A DNA stretch of 64,000 nt, taken from assembly GCF_001907695.1 (NCBI RefSeq), contig NZ_KV880638.1, positions 124,882-188,881 on the forward strand, written 5' to 3'. Positions within the stretch are counted from its first letter, which is position 1. The number at the start of each line of letters is the position of its first letter. The stretch is from Thalassospira sp. TSL5-1 (GTDB lineage Bacteria > Pseudomonadota > Alphaproteobacteria > Rhodospirillales > Thalassospiraceae). Below, piece by piece: positions 16,260-25,622 of this stretch. The notes beneath the pieces are model-generated. The model saw only the letters and a program-made list of their open reading frames with translations. It did not search any database and had not been told where the DNA came from. The position numbers were made by a program, and so were the translations under genes.

Positions 16260-16847
16260 TTATCGTGACAGGTCTGCATCATAGGTTGTCAAAACCCAAT
16301 TTGGCAGGATCGGTGCGGCCTGCACAAGACGGCCATCGGCAAACAGCAAAACCTGCTGCGGCGGTTGGTTAAGCCTGGAATTATCAAAAACCATACCCCG
16401 ATCCGCACGTAAAACGGCATCCCGAATCAACGGCTGCCCCCGATCATAGCGCGCCCGGATTTTATCCTCGGGCACATCATGTCCGCCTTCGCGAGTACGT
16501 TCCCTGACTCGCGCCACCGAAAGATCGGCACTCTCCACACCCACATGCGCAACGATAACGATATAGCCCCGCCCTTTGGCATCATCGATAAACTGCAACT
16601 TGGAAGGATGGGAAAAAACGGTTTCCGTTGCGAAACTTTTCCGCAGTTCCAGCATTCTGGATCGGCGATCATCCGCAATCCTTGCAGCGTCATAAGAAGC
16701 CGGCAACGAACGGTCCTGTAATTCATCTCGCTGGATTATATCCGCATTGATGAAAGGGCCCGCAAAATGCGGGGCAATACGGGTCTGATAAAGGGTGGAC
16801 TTACCAGCCCCGTTTGGCCCGGCCAGCAAAACAAGGCTGGGTTTCAT
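16260..16847 (-). CDS. Zeta-toxin family P-loop kinase
   Basis: A 195-residue protein with Walker A GPNGAGKST (residues 9-17), the FINADIIQRDE segment (about 32-42) and FATETVFSHPSKLQFI (about 71-86), the typical layout of zeta toxins. Zeta enzymes phosphorylate UDP-N-acetylglucosamine (or related sugars) and so block wall synthesis. Its start overlaps the stop of the upstream ribbon-helix-helix gene by ATGA, so it is the second gene of a toxin-antitoxin operon. Convergent with the histidine kinase gene, leaving only 11 bp between stop codons. Confidence 0.85.
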   Translation of the reverse strand: MKPSLVLLAGPNGAGKSTLYQTRIAPHFAGPFINADIIQRDELQDRSLPASYDAARIADDRRSRMLELRKSFATETVFSHPSKLQFIDDAKGRGYIVIVAHVGVESADLSVARVRERTREGGHDVPEDKIRARYDRGQPLIRDAVLRADRGMVFDNSRLNQPPQQVLLFADGRLVQAAPILPNWVLTTYDADLSR

Positions 16848-17200
16848 GCGGCATCATCATCTTTGGCAAAACACAAATTACCGCCTGCATCCAACCCAAC
16901 GCCCTGACCCAGTTTTCGGCGTTTGGCAAAAAACGCCTGTTCCGAATCAGACGGTTCAGCCATTTGCGTGACAAAGCTATCAAGCCACAATGCTTCTTCT
17001 TCGCTGCTCAATTCGGTTGTATCGCGGGCACCCTCAAGTGCTGCCGTAATTTTGGCATGGTCAAAACTGCCGGAATGTTCAATTGCCCGTCCGATTTTCA
17101 GCCAATGAGTGATCTGCCCGGCAACAGAACGACTGTGAATATCCGCCTCATGTCGAACCAGGGCCATAATCTCGTCAGACAGTTTCACAGATTGCGGCAT
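16844..17200 (-). CDS. ParD-like antitoxin of the zeta toxin pair
   Basis: A 118-residue protein starting MPQSVKLSDEIMALVRHEADIHSRSVAGQITHWLKIGRAIE, which looks like a ribbon-helix-helix DNA-binding region as in the ParD-like antitoxin family (inference from pattern), followed by an acidic C-terminal part that could wrap the toxin. The ATG at 17200 is preceded by AAGGAGGTGATC, perfectly complementary to the 16S rRNA 3' end, giving very strong translation; a GTG at 17206 is less likely. Two identical-looking operators lie upstream (17229-17273), as expected for autorepression by the antitoxin/toxin complex. Confidence 0.8.
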   Translation of the reverse strand: MPQSVKLSDEIMALVRHEADIHSRSVAGQITHWLKIGRAIEHSGSFDHAKITAALEGARDTTELSSEEEALWLDSFVTQMAEPSDSEQAFFAKRRKLGQGVGLDAGGNLCFAKDDDAA

Positions 17201-17228
17201 GATCACCTCCTTGCTCTCATCTGACTAA

Positions 17229-17273
17229 AGGTGGCAAAATTCCACCTGATTAAAAGGTAGCAAAATGCCACCT
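17229..17273. promoter_or_regulatory. Twin palindromic operators of the toxin-antitoxin operon
   Basis: Two copies of a 19-bp inverted repeat: AGGTGGCAAAATTCCACCT (17229-17247) and AGGTAGCAAAATGCCACCT (17255-17273), 26 bp apart start to start. They end about 29 bp upstream of the antitoxin start. Repeated palindromes are typical for ribbon-helix-helix autorepression. Confidence 0.8.
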
Positions 17274-17331
17274 CCTTATCAAGATTTCGGCACGCCGTCC
17301 CCCAAAAGCGTTTTTTACCAAAAGCAAACGC

Positions 17332-17364
17332 AAAAGGCCGACGCGATGACCGCGCCGGCCTTTT
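17332..17364. terminator. Terminator between hslU and the toxin-antitoxin promoter
   Basis: AAAAGGCCG (17332-17340) pairs with CGGCCTTTT (17356-17364); the loop part ACGCG/CGCG can extend the stem. It lies just after the hslU stop codon in minus-strand direction and ends the hslVU transcript before the toxin-antitoxin promoter. Confidence 0.8.
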
Positions 17365-17404
17365 AAAATTAATCATGCCGGTCGGAAAACCCCGACCATT
17401 ACGA

Positions 17405-18715
17405 TTAAAGAATGAATTTCGACAGATCGGTGTTTTTCGACAGTTCCTCGACCTGATCGCGCACATATTGCGCATCGATCACGACCTTTTCACCCGAACG
17501 GTCGGTGGCGGTAAAGCTGATTTCATCGAGAAGCTTTTCCAGAACCGTATGCAGGCGGCGCGCCCCAATATTTTCAACGGTTTCGTTCACCATTGCCGAA
17601 ATGCGGGCGATTTCGTCAATCGCATCATCGCTAAATTCCAGCGTCACATCCTCGGTCCCCATCAGGGCGATATATTGCTTGATCAGCGATGCTTCGGGTT
17701 CGAGCAGGATGCTGCGGAAATCAGCTTCCGTCAGGGCCTTGAGCTCAACACGGATCGGCAAACGACCCTGCAATTCCGGCAGCAGGTCCGACGGTTTTGC
17801 CAGATGAAACGCCCCAGAACAGATAAACAGCACATGGTCGGTTTTCACCGTGCCATGCTTGGTGGAAACCGTGGTGCCCTCGATCAGGGGCAGCAGATCG
17901 CGCTGTACCCCTTCACGCGACACATCACCCCCACGTTCGGACCGTGCAGTGATCTTGTCGATCTCGTCGAGGAAAACAATACCGTTCTGTTCGACATTCT
18001 CGATGGCTTCGGCTGTCACCTTTTCCATATCGAGAAGCTTGTCGGATTCTTCCTCGATCAGGCGTTCAAAGGCATCGGCAACGCTCATGCGTTTGGCCTT
18101 GGTCTGGCCGCCAAAGGCTTTGCCGAACATATCCGACAGGTTCAGCATCCCCATCTGTGCGCCCGGCATGCCCGGTACGTCGATGGTCGGCATCGAGGTT
18201 GCGGCACTTTCCTGGACCTGAATCTCGATTTCCTTATCCTGCAATTCACCTTCGCGCAGTTTCTTGCGGAATTTCTGGCGCGTTTCGGCCGACGCATTTT
18301 CACCAACCAGGCTATCAAGGATGCGTTCCTCGGCCTGCAATTCCGCCTTGGCAGTGACTTTGCGTTTCATCATCGAGCGGGTCAGATCGATGGAAACTTC
18401 CAGAAGGTCACGAATGATCTGCTCCACATCGCGCCCGACATAACCGACTTCGGTAAATTTGGTCGCCTCGACCTTCAGAAAGGGCGCATCGGCCAGCTTG
18501 GCAAGGCGGCGGGCGATTTCGGTTTTACCCACCCCGGTCGGGCCGATCATAAGAATGTTTTTGGGCAGAACTTCGCCGCGCATCGGCTCGGTCAGTTGCT
18601 GGCGGCGCCAGCGATTGCGCAGGGCCACCGCGACGGCGCGCTTGGCCTCTTTTTGTCCGATGATGTGGCGATCAAGTTCTGAAACAATTTCGCGCGGGCT
18701 GAATTGCTGTGTCAT
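17405..18715 (-). CDS. hslU: ATP-dependent protease ATPase subunit HslU
   Basis: A 436-residue AAA+ unfoldase, partner of the HslV peptidase. N-terminal [16 protein letters not shown] is typical of HslU; Walker A is [17 protein letters not shown] (residues about 57-73), Walker B FLDEIDKI (about 251-258); the insertion I-domain lies between them. The conserved C-terminal end (TDLSKFIL) that docks into HslV is intact. The frame is open to 18760, but the ATG at 18715 gives the canonical start [10 protein letters not shown]. It follows hslV by 72 bp on the same strand. Confidence 0.97.
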   Translation of the reverse strand: MTQQFSPREIVSELDRHIIGQKEAKRAVAVALRNRWRRQQLTEPMRGEVLPKNILMIGPTGVGKTEIARRLAKLADAPFLKVEATKFTEVGYVGRDVEQIIRDLLEVSIDLTRSMMKRKVTAKAELQAEERILDSLVGENASAETRQKFRKKLREGELQDKEIEIQVQESAATSMPTIDVPGMPGAQMGMLNLSDMFGKAFGGQTKAKRMSVADAFERLIEEESDKLLDMEKVTAEAIENVEQNGIVFLDEIDKITARSERGGDVSREGVQRDLLPLIEGTTVSTKHGTVKTDHVLFICSGAFHLAKPSDLLPELQGRLPIRVELKALTEADFRSILLEPEASLIKQYIALMGTEDVTLEFSDDAIDEIARISAMVNETVENIGARRLHTVLEKLLDEISFTATDRSGEKVVIDAQYVRDQVEELSKNTDLSKFIL

Positions 18716-18787
18716 GTATTTTGGTCCGGTTTGTAACGCGGTGATCCCCATAATGGGCAATCACGACGCAGATGACAGACGTCTCGC

Positions 18788-19357
18788 TCAGGCGACGTCC
18801 TTTGCCTCATCGATTTTTTCAAGCGTGATACTGCCATTTGTGTAAACACAAATCTCGCCGGCAATCTTCATGGCCCGGCGGGCAATTTCCTCGGCATCCA
18901 TATCCTGGTCAATCAGGGCGCGGGCCGCTGACAGCGCATAATTCCCGCCCGATCCAATGGCGATAATGCCATCTTCGGGTTCCAGCACATCGCCCATGCC
19001 TGTCAAAACCAGTGAAATATCACGGTCAACAACGGCCATCATCGCTTCAAGACGGCGCAGATAACGATCCGTCCGCCAGTCTTTTGCCAGTTCGACGCAG
19101 GCACGCATGGTCTGGCCGGGGTGGCGCTCCAATTTGGCTTCAAGCCGTTCGAGCAGGGTAAAGGCATCGGCAGTGGCCCCAGCAAAGCCGACAATAATGT
19201 CCTGCTTTTGGCCGATACGGCGCACCTTGCGGGCATTGCCCTTGATCACGGTCTGGCCCAAGGACACCTGCCCGTCACCGGCAATCACCACCTGATTACC
19301 CTTGCGAACGGACAGAATCGTCGTCCCGTGCCAGCTTTGCTGCGATTGATCGCTCAT
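18788..19357 (-). CDS. hslV: ATP-dependent protease peptidase subunit HslV
   Basis: A 189-residue N-terminal-threonine peptidase. The motif [25 protein letters not shown] (residues 10-34) contains the catalytic Thr12 or so, exposed after removal of a short leader as in other alphaproteobacteria. [14 protein letters not shown] near residue 136 is also conserved. The ATG at 19357 has AGGAAG upstream; the longer frame to 19396 is rejected. First gene of hslVU; divergent from hisB. Confidence 0.97.
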   Translation of the reverse strand: MSDQSQQSWHGTTILSVRKGNQVVIAGDGQVSLGQTVIKGNARKVRRIGQKQDIIVGFAGATADAFTLLERLEAKLERHPGQTMRACVELAKDWRTDRYLRRLEAMMAVVDRDISLVLTGMGDVLEPEDGIIAIGSGGNYALSAARALIDQDMDAEEIARRAMKIAGEICVYTNGSITLEKIDEAKDVA

Positions 19358-19396
19358 GAAAACTTCCTGAAATTGGCCTTTACATGTTCCGGTCAA

Positions 19397-19425
19397 GAGT
19401 TAGCACGTAGAAAGGCAGGGTCAAG
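19397..19425 (-). promoter_or_regulatory. Possible hslVU promoter
   Basis: On the minus strand CTTGAC (19420-19425) and CTAACTC (19397-19403) are separated by 16 nt, about 40 nt before the hslV start. CTTGA followed by C-x-A-x-x-x is close to alphaproteobacterial RpoH promoters but also fits a weak sigma-70 site. Confidence 0.35.
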
Positions 19426-19578
19426 GGGTTGGGCGTGGCTGGCTTGCCAGACTGTGCTGTTTTTAACCCCGGATGCTTTTTGCGGCCATTGGGTATGCGG
19501 TTAAACTGGCAATTCAGATGCGATGTTGCTAAATAACCTGCTGACAGACGCATTGATTTTGCAGGAAAGGAGCTTTGC

Positions 19579-20178
19579 ATGCGCAAGGCCCGCGTAGAGC
19601 GCAATACCAACGAAACCCGGATCACCGCCGAAATCAATCTTGACGGCACCGGTGTCTATGACATCGAAACCGGTGTGGGTTTTCTGGATCACATGCTTGA
19701 ACAGCTTTCACGCCACAGCCTGATGGACCTGACGGTTCGCGCTAAAGGCGACCTGCATATCGATTTCCATCATACCACCGAAGATTCCGGCATCGCGATT
19801 GGCCAGGCTTTTGCCAAGGCACTGGGCGACAAAAAAGGCATCACCCGTTATGGCAGCTGCCTCCTGCCAATGGACGAGGCCTTGACCCGCGTTGCGCTGG
19901 ATATTTCCAGCCGCCCTTACCTGATCTGGAATGTCACCTTCACCCGCGATAAAATCGGCGATATGGACACCGAACTGTTCCGCGAATGGTTTCAGGGCTT
20001 TGCCCAGGCGGCGGGCATTACGCTGCATGTTGAAAACCTGTATGGTGAAAACAATCACCATATTATCGAAAGCAGCTTTAAGGCGCTGGCACGGTCCCTG
20101 CGCGATGCGATCGAAATTGATCCGCGCAAATCTGATGCCATTCCGTCAACAAAGGGTGTTCTGGGCGGGTCATTGTAA
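19579..20178 (+). CDS. hisB: Imidazoleglycerol-phosphate dehydratase
   Basis: A 199-residue monofunctional HisB, sixth step of histidine synthesis (imidazole glycerol phosphate to imidazole acetol phosphate). The two metal-binding histidine motifs [16 protein letters not shown] (residues about 62-77) and [18 protein letters not shown] (about 156-173) are intact. A strong SD (AAAGGAG) precedes the ATG. First gene of the rightward his cluster; the phosphatase domain found in enterobacterial HisB is absent, as usual outside the gammaproteobacteria. Confidence 0.96.
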   Translation: MRKARVERNTNETRITAEINLDGTGVYDIETGVGFLDHMLEQLSRHSLMDLTVRAKGDLHIDFHHTTEDSGIAIGQAFAKALGDKKGITRYGSCLLPMDEALTRVALDISSRPYLIWNVTFTRDKIGDMDTELFREWFQGFAQAAGITLHVENLYGENNHHIIESSFKALARSLRDAIEIDPRKSDAIPSTKGVLGGSL

Positions 20179-20260
20179 ACGCCCTGTTTTCCGGCCTGCC
20201 TCCCAGGCCAATCCATTCCGGGGTCTATTAACCGGTTCCGGGACGAAAGTCTGAATTTCG

Positions 20261-20689
20261 ATGAAGGTTTACACCGTTCATATCAACCCCGGCCAGGCCG
20301 ATCCGATCGAGAATGCGGTACTGGTGCGTGAAGGTTTCAATTTCTGGGCATTTCTGCTGACCGGCCTGTGGGCGCTTTTTCACCGGCAATGGCTGGCCTT
20401 TATTGGCCTGCTGGTGGTGTCCGGCCTGGTCAACCTTGCGATTCATCTCGCCAATGGCGGCCCGGAAATGGACTTTTTGCTTAATATCGTGGTTTCCATC
20501 GGCTTTGGCCTGGTTGCCAATGACCTGCGTCGCCGCAAACTGGCAAAGCAGGGCTGGAAAATGGTGGAGATCATTGCCAGCCATAGCGAACAAGACGCCC
20601 TGCACCAATATGTCCATCGGGCGGTGAAAAATACCGCCATCACCCCAACCCCTGTTTCGTCCTATTACGGGAGCAACCCCACCCCATGA
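20261..20689 (+). CDS. DUF2628 membrane protein
   Basis: A 142-residue protein with a short N-terminal part, then [28 protein letters not shown] (residues about 28-55) and [25 protein letters not shown] (about 70-94), the pattern of the DUF2628 family of small membrane proteins. Its stop overlaps the hisH start (ATGA), so it is translated together with the his genes. In alphaproteobacteria such a gene is often seen inside the his cluster; function unknown. No strong SD is seen. Confidence 0.75.
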   Translation: MKVYTVHINPGQADPIENAVLVREGFNFWAFLLTGLWALFHRQWLAFIGLLVVSGLVNLAIHLANGGPEMDFLLNIVVSIGFGLVANDLRRRKLAKQGWKMVEIIASHSEQDALHQYVHRAVKNTAITPTPVSSYYGSNPTP

Positions 20690-21336
20690 CCGTCGCGATT
20701 ATTGATTACGGTTCAGGCAATCTGCGTTCTTGCGCCAAGGCATTCGAGCGTGCGGCCCGCGAAAACAACCTTGCCCTTGATGTTGTCGTCACCGACGATC
20801 CGCATCATGTCCGCGATGCCAGCCATATCGTATTGCCCGGTGTTGGGGCCTTTGCCGATTGCCGTGCCGGCCTGGATGCGGTGGAAGGCATGGTGGACAT
20901 GCTGGAAGAACAGGTCATTAAGGGGGGCAAACCCTTTTTGGGCATTTGTGTTGGCATGCAACTCATGGCAAAGGTCGGTCGCGAATTTGAAGATACCGAC
21001 GGGTTGGGCTGGATTGACGGCGAAGTGGTCGCGATTGAACCCAACGATCCGTCGCTTAAAATTCCGCATATGGGCTGGAACGAATTGCTGCTGGATGATA
21101 CCGGGCAGCAGCACCCGGTTCTCGCAGGTATTTCCAGCGGCGATCACGCCTATTTTGTCCATAGTTTTCACATGCACATCGATAGCCCGTCACAGCGTCT
21201 GGCCCGGGTTGATTACGGTACCGAAATTACTGCAATTGTGGGTCATGACAATATGATCGGCACACAGTTTCACCCGGAAAAAAGCCAGAAAACAGGATTG
21301 ACCCTGATCGGGAATTTCCTGGGATGGAGACCATGA
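20686..21336 (+). CDS. hisH: Imidazole glycerol phosphate synthase, glutaminase subunit
   Basis: A 216-residue class I glutamine amidotransferase supplying ammonia to HisF. Catalytic triad visible: Cys in [12 protein letters not shown] (about residue 89), His and Glu in [10 protein letters not shown] (about 195-200). N-terminal [15 protein letters not shown] is canonical. It overlaps both neighbours by ATGA-type junctions, so strong translational coupling is likely. Partner hisF lies 1.3 kb downstream. Confidence 0.96.
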   Translation: MTVAIIDYGSGNLRSCAKAFERAARENNLALDVVVTDDPHHVRDASHIVLPGVGAFADCRAGLDAVEGMVDMLEEQVIKGGKPFLGICVGMQLMAKVGREFEDTDGLGWIDGEVVAIEPNDPSLKIPHMGWNELLLDDTGQQHPVLAGISSGDHAYFVHSFHMHIDSPSQRLARVDYGTEITAIVGHDNMIGTQFHPEKSQKTGLTLIGNFLGWRP

Positions 21337-21887
21337 GCGGACCCAGCGTTACCCTGAATCCGAATGTTTTTGCCGAACATGTGACCGAGCTTTCGCCCGG
21401 CGACCTGTCGGACATTGTTGATGCCTGTATCCAGGCCATTGTCGAGGGCGGTGGCTTTGGCTGGCTAACCCCGCCCGGTCGCCCGGAAATGGAAAAATAC
21501 TGGCGCGGCGTTTTGCTGATGCCCGGTCGGCATTTGTTTGTCTCGCGCGTCGACGGGGTCATTTCGGGGGCGGCACAACTTTTGGAAACGCCGGCCAACC
21601 TTGAATCCCAACGCCATTCCGCGCAAATTACCGGGCATTTTGTCGCCCCCTGGGCACGGGGCCGGGGCAATGGCAAGGCGATTGTGCGCGCAATTGAATA
21701 TTTTGCCCGCCAAAAGGGCTATAGCGTGCTGAAACTGGATTTGCGCGAAACCCAAACAGCTGCCATCGCCCTTTATCACAGCATGGGATATGTGCGCTGG
21801 GGCATTAATCCCTATTATGCCATGATCGACGGCAAAATGGTCGAAGGCTATTACTACACCAAGAAAATACAGGAATCCGAACAGTGA
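21333..21887 (+). CDS. GNAT-family N-acetyltransferase within the his cluster
   Basis: A 184-residue GNAT protein: [57 protein letters not shown] (about residues 100-155) shows the acetyl-CoA binding R-G-x-G-x-G/A loop and the conserved alpha4-beta5 part. It sits between hisH and hisA with 4-nt overlaps at both ends. The start at 21333 (ATGA overlapping the hisH stop) is preferred over 21324. Substrate unknown; the position suggests a role tied to histidine metabolism or just polar co-expression. Confidence 0.85.
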   Translation: MSGPSVTLNPNVFAEHVTELSPGDLSDIVDACIQAIVEGGGFGWLTPPGRPEMEKYWRGVLLMPGRHLFVSRVDGVISGAAQLLETPANLESQRHSAQITGHFVAPWARGRGNGKAIVRAIEYFARQKGYSVLKLDLRETQTAAIALYHSMGYVRWGINPYYAMIDGKMVEGYYYTKKIQESEQ

Positions 21888-22612
21888 ACCTTTATCCGGC
21901 AATTGACCTGAAAGACGGGGCCTGCGTTCGCCTGTTGCGCGGCGATATGGACAAAGCCACGGTCTTTAACGACGATCCCGGCAGCCAGGCGGGCGAATTT
22001 GTCGATAAAGGCTGCCATTGGGTTCATGTGGTGGACCTGAACGGGGCCTTTGCCGGTGAACCCGTGAACGGGGCAGCGGTTGATTCCATTCTCGCGGCCG
22101 TTGGCGCACGCGCCAAGGTGCAACTGGGCGGGGGTATCCGCAATATGGAAACCGTTGATTACTGGCTGAACAAAGGCGTTCACCGCGTTATTTTGGGCAC
22201 GGTGGCGCTGCGCAACCCGGACTTTGTTAAGGAAGCCTGTGCAAAATGGCCGGGACGTATTGCTGTTGGCATTGATGCCCGCGATGGCTTTGTTGCCGTG
22301 GAAGGCTGGGCCGAAACATCGGAAATCACCGCCCTTGACCTGGCCCGGAAATTCGAGGATTGCGGGGTAACGGCGATTATTTTCACCGATATTGACCGGG
22401 ATGGGGCAATGGGTGGCCCGAATATCGACTCAACCGTCGCCCTGGCCAAAGCCATTTCAACCCCGGTCATCGCCTCGGGCGGGGTCTCCTCGCTGGAAGA
22501 CCTGCTTGCCATCAAGGCCCAGGCCGATGCCGGGATTGACGGCGCCATTTCGGGCCGTGCCCTTTATGATGGCCGCATTGACCTTGCCCAAGCCATTGCC
22601 GCGCTGGCATAA
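21884..22612 (+). CDS. hisA: Phosphoribosylformimino-5-aminoimidazole carboxamide ribotide isomerase
   Basis: A 242-residue (beta/alpha)8 barrel isomerase that opens the ribose ring of ProFAR to give PRFAR. Key segments: [19 protein letters not shown] (catalytic Asp8, residues 2-20), [10 protein letters not shown], and [17 protein letters not shown] with the second catalytic Asp (about residue 130), and VIASGGVSS. The start is GTG overlapping the upstream stop (GTGA). Upstream of hisF by 15 bp. Confidence 0.96.
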   Translation: MNLYPAIDLKDGACVRLLRGDMDKATVFNDDPGSQAGEFVDKGCHWVHVVDLNGAFAGEPVNGAAVDSILAAVGARAKVQLGGGIRNMETVDYWLNKGVHRVILGTVALRNPDFVKEACAKWPGRIAVGIDARDGFVAVEGWAETSEITALDLARKFEDCGVTAIIFTDIDRDGAMGGPNIDSTVALAKAISTPVIASGGVSSLEDLLAIKAQADAGIDGAISGRALYDGRIDLAQAIAALA

Positions 22613-22627
22613 CGACAGGAAGATGAC

Positions 22628-23389
22628 ATGCTGAAAACCCGTGTAATACCCTGCCTGGATGTCAAGGATGGCCGCGTGGTCAAAGGGGTGAATTTCGTTG
22701 ATCTGATCGATGCGGGCGACCCGGTGGAACAGGCCCGCATCTATGATGCCGAAGGGGCGGACGAGCTTTGCTTCCTGGATATCACCGCATCGAGCGATAA
22801 CCGCGACACCATTTTTGATGTGGTGGCCCGCACCGCCGAAGCCTGCTTTATGCCCGTTACGGTGGGCGGGGGTGTGCGCACCCTTGAAGATATTCGCAAA
22901 TTGCTGCTGGCCGGGGCGGACAAGGTCTCGATCAATACGGCCGCGGTCAAAAACCCGGACTTCGTGCGCGAGGCTGCGCGCAAATTTGGCTCGCAATGTA
23001 TTGTCGTTTCCATCGATGCCAAATCAACCGGGCCCGACAAATTCGAGATTTTTACCCATGGCGGTCGTAACGAAACCGGAATAGATGCCGTTTCTTTTGC
23101 GAAACAAATGACCGAATATGGTGCCGGTGAATTGCTTGTGACCTCGATGGACCGTGATGGCACCAAGTCGGGCTTTAACATTCCGCTAACCCGCACCATT
23201 GCCGATGCCGTGTCGGTTCCGGTCATCGCATCGGGCGGGGTAGGGACACTTGACCATATGGTTCAAGGGGTTACGGAGGGTCACGCCTCCGCCGTGCTAG
23301 CAGCATCGATCTTCCATTTTGGCACCTATCGCATTCGCGATGTCAAAAATCACATGAAAGCAGCGGGCATTCCGGTGCGCGACGCATAA
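22628..23389 (+). CDS. hisF: Imidazole glycerol phosphate synthase, cyclase subunit
   Basis: A 253-residue barrel enzyme that joins PRFAR and HisH-derived ammonia and releases AICAR plus IGP. Catalytic Asp11 lies in [19 protein letters not shown]; the second catalytic Asp in [16 protein letters not shown] (about residue 130). Length and sequence are canonical; SD CAGGAAG. Follows hisA closely and precedes hisE. Confidence 0.97.
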   Translation: MLKTRVIPCLDVKDGRVVKGVNFVDLIDAGDPVEQARIYDAEGADELCFLDITASSDNRDTIFDVVARTAEACFMPVTVGGGVRTLEDIRKLLLAGADKVSINTAAVKNPDFVREAARKFGSQCIVVSIDAKSTGPDKFEIFTHGGRNETGIDAVSFAKQMTEYGAGELLVTSMDRDGTKSGFNIPLTRTIADAVSVPVIASGGVGTLDHMVQGVTEGHASAVLAASIFHFGTYRIRDVKNHMKAAGIPVRDA

Positions 23390-23473
23390 CATTTCGGAAA
23401 TAGAACGTTTCTCTGGATATTGTGATTCAGCCACGCTTTGCCAAGGGCCAAAACAAAAAGCAGGACGGAAAAA

Positions 23474-23806
23474 ATGACCACAGCACTGAATGGCGACATT
23501 CTGGACCGTTTGTATGAAACCGTGGCCGCCCGCAAAGGTGCCGACCCCGAAGAAAGCTATACCGCCAAGCTGTTTAGCAAGGGGACGCGCAAAATCGCCC
23601 AGAAAGTGGGCGAAGAAGGGGTTGAAACCGTGATTGCCGCCCTGGCCGAAGGCCCGGAAAACGTGGCCTCCGAAAGTGCCGATCTTTTGTATCATCTGAT
23701 GGTGCTGTGGGCTGATCAGGGGGTGAAACCCGATGACGTCTGGAACATCCTTGCCAAACGCGAGGGCATTTCCGGTATTGCCGAAAAGGCATCGCGTAGC
23801 GAATAA
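23474..23806 (+). CDS. hisE: Phosphoribosyl-ATP pyrophosphohydrolase
   Basis: A 110-residue MazG-like alpha-helical enzyme, second step of histidine synthesis. The metal-binding pattern is seen in KVGEEGVETVIAAL and ESADLLYHLMVLW (E-x-x-E ... E-x-x-D; residues about 41-80). The ATG at 23474, after GGACGGAAAAA, gives the usual HisE length; the frame to 23438 is not used. It is not fused to hisI, as is usual in alphaproteobacteria. Followed by hinT after 36 bp. Confidence 0.95.
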   Translation: MTTALNGDILDRLYETVAARKGADPEESYTAKLFSKGTRKIAQKVGEEGVETVIAALAEGPENVASESADLLYHLMVLWADQGVKPDDVWNILAKREGISGIAEKASRSE

Positions 23807-23842
23807 TCCGGGTCATATCCCGTCTGTTTCAGGAGAGTTCCA

Positions 23843-24214
23843 ATGGCCGTAAAACCGTATGATCCCGAAAACATCTTTGCCAAAATTCTGCGCGGAGAGA
23901 TTCCGTGTAACAAGATTTTTGAAGATGACCATGTGCTGGCCTTCCACGACATTGCACCGCAGGCACCGACCCATATTCTGGTGATTCCCAAGGGGGCTTA
24001 TACCTCCTATGACGATTTTGCCCAAAATGCGTCGGATGCGGAAATTATCGCCTATACAAGGGCGATTGGCAAAATCTCCGCCGCTGCCGGTGTTGTCGAG
24101 GATGGCTATCGCCTGATCGCCAATACCCGCGAACACGGCCGCCAGGATGTGCCGCATCTTCATGTTCATATCATTGGCGGTAAAAAACTGGGTCTGATGC
24201 TGCCCAAGGCTTGA
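23843..24214 (+). CDS. hinT: Histidine triad (HIT) nucleotide-binding protein
   Basis: A 123-residue HINT-branch HIT protein with the triad HLHVHIIGG (residues about 108-116), and start IFAKILRGEIPCNKIFEDDHVLAFHDIAPQAPTHILVIPK typical of the family. HinT hydrolyses purine nucleoside phosphoramidates such as AMP-lysine. SD GGAGAG. The hisE-hinT neighbourhood is common in alphaproteobacteria, so it is probably the last gene of the his transcript. Confidence 0.95.
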   Translation: MAVKPYDPENIFAKILRGEIPCNKIFEDDHVLAFHDIAPQAPTHILVIPKGAYTSYDDFAQNASDAEIIAYTRAIGKISAAAGVVEDGYRLIANTREHGRQDVPHLHVHIIGGKKLGLMLPKA

Positions 24215-24256
24215 TCCACTTTTTCGCCCGATCCGGGCAGATGCCTCTATAGCCCG

Positions 24257-24301
24257 ATCAAATGGCATGTCCCTGATGAAAATCACACATGCCATTTTGA
24301 T
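24257..24301. repeat. Inverted repeat after hinT
   Basis: ATCAAATGGCATGT (24257-24270) pairs with ACATGCCATTTTGAT (24287-24301) with one bulged A. There is no T-run, so it may be an mRNA end-stabilising stem rather than a terminator. The rest of 24215-24450 shows nothing recognisable. Confidence 0.5.
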
Positions 24302-24450
24302 ATCGAAATAAAATCGCGCTCTTACCGCCTTTTGTCACCAATCGCTCAGGCAATCACCTGTCCCTATCTGTGGCAATAAGGCCCGTATCCACAGCCTGTT
24401 TGCTTCCATCACATCCCCAAAACCGCCCATCCAGCCAATGAAAGCCCGTT

Positions 24451-24948
24451 ATGGTGCCAAAGCCAGAGCTCCCAGCCCATCGCATTTTTAACAGCCTGCA
24501 AGGGGATTGGACCCTTGAGCGCGGCATGGGAGATATGGGTCACTTCGCAGGCACAGCACGGTTTTTTAGTGCCACCGATAGTGCCGCAAACAGCCTGCGC
24601 TATCGCGAAGAAGGAGTTTTGCACCGTTTTGACGGGCAAAAATTCGAGGGCTACCGGGAATATGATTTTGTGCTGCACGACGATGCCATCGAATTGCTGT
24701 TTCGCGACCCGGTCGGTTTTGGCAATCGCTATGTGCTGCTGAATTTCAGCCAAACAACCCAGCCCGATGGAAATACCCCGGAAAACGGCCTTTTTGTCCA
24801 GGATCATCACCCGTGCGGCGATGACATCTATCATCATCGCATGTTCTGGCAGGACACCAATCATTTTGAAACCAGAATTAAAGTCACCGGTCCCAACAAG
24901 GATTATGAATTACACAGCCTCTATCAGCGCCAGACCACACAGAATTAA
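24451..24948 (+). CDS. DUF6314-like protein
   Basis: A 165-residue protein beginning with FNSLQGDWTLERGMG and containing FRDPVGFGNRYVLLNF, HHPCGDDIYHHRMFWQD and FETRIKVTGPNKDYELHSLYQR. This looks like the DUF6314 family, a lipocalin-like beta barrel of unknown function found in alphaproteobacteria and fungi (from memory; not searched). The conserved His/Asp pattern in the middle suggests a binding site. No good SD precedes the ATG. Stands alone between hinT and a VOC gene. Confidence 0.6.
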   Translation: MVPKPELPAHRIFNSLQGDWTLERGMGDMGHFAGTARFFSATDSAANSLRYREEGVLHRFDGQKFEGYREYDFVLHDDAIELLFRDPVGFGNRYVLLNFSQTTQPDGNTPENGLFVQDHHPCGDDIYHHRMFWQDTNHFETRIKVTGPNKDYELHSLYQRQTTQN

Positions 24949-25079
24949 ACCACGTTCAGCAAAGTCCTGTGTTTGCTTAACAGAGGAAACAGGGCAGGGC
25001 CGATTTCAGGCTTTGTCGCTGTGATCATTCTGATTTACAGTCACAAGCAAATATCCTTCATTTTCCGGACAGTAACGTC

Positions 25080-25499
25080 ATGAATATCCCGCCTTTTCAT
25101 CTCGCCTTTCCGATCAAATCCATTGCTGACACACGCGCGTTCTATATTGGCATCCTTGGATGCGAGGAGGGGCGCTCGACCGAAAACTGGATCGATTTTG
25201 ACTTTTTCGGCCATCAGCTTTCGGCCCATGTCCGCCCCGAGGCCGGGCAAAATGCCGGTAGTGGCACTGTTGATGGCGATGCCGTGCCGATCCCGCATTT
25301 TGGCGCGGTGCTGGAATGGCAACAATGGCATGACCTGGCGGACCGCCTGAAAAATGCCGGTGTTACTTTCCTGCTGGAACCGAAAATCCGCTTTATGGGG
25401 GAACCAGGCGAGCAGGGTACGTTCTTTGTCACCGATCCGGCGGGGAATGGCCTGGAATTTAAAACCTTCCGCGACCCGGCAATGATTTTTGCCCACTAA
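25080..25499 (+). CDS. VOC-superfamily protein (glyoxalase/bleomycin-resistance fold)
   Basis: A 139-residue vicinal-oxygen-chelate protein: NIPPFHLAFPIKSIADTRAFYIGILGCEEGR at the start has the H at the first metal position, PHFGAVLEW the second half-site, and FVTDPAGNGLEFKTF (with D-P-x-G-N-x-L-E-F/K) the third. Typical of small dioxygenase/isomerase-like VOC proteins whose substrates vary. No operon context decides its job; the next gene, a 2-hydroxyacid dehydrogenase, is 123 bp away on the same strand. Confidence 0.85.
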   Translation: MNIPPFHLAFPIKSIADTRAFYIGILGCEEGRSTENWIDFDFFGHQLSAHVRPEAGQNAGSGTVDGDAVPIPHFGAVLEWQQWHDLADRLKNAGVTFLLEPKIRFMGEPGEQGTFFVTDPAGNGLEFKTFRDPAMIFAH

Positions 25500-25622
25500 T
25501 ACCGTATTTCCCGACGGCAAATATGCGCAGCCGGGGAACGCTGTGCACCCCTTTGCGTTATAGAAACACAGCCCAACAAACAAAATAGGGTCCATACCCT
25601 GAACCAAAAAAGGAGAGCAGCC

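Noticed and set aside
17375..18682. A 435-residue reading frame on the + strand opposite hslU
   Set aside because: It is the antisense shadow of hslU; composition is His/Arg/Phe-rich and shows no recognised domain, while the minus frame is a complete HslU.
24390..24400. GTATCCACA near 24390 as a DnaA box
   Set aside because: One mismatch to the consensus, single and not at a promoter; near matches also occur inside genes at about 2551 and 49962.
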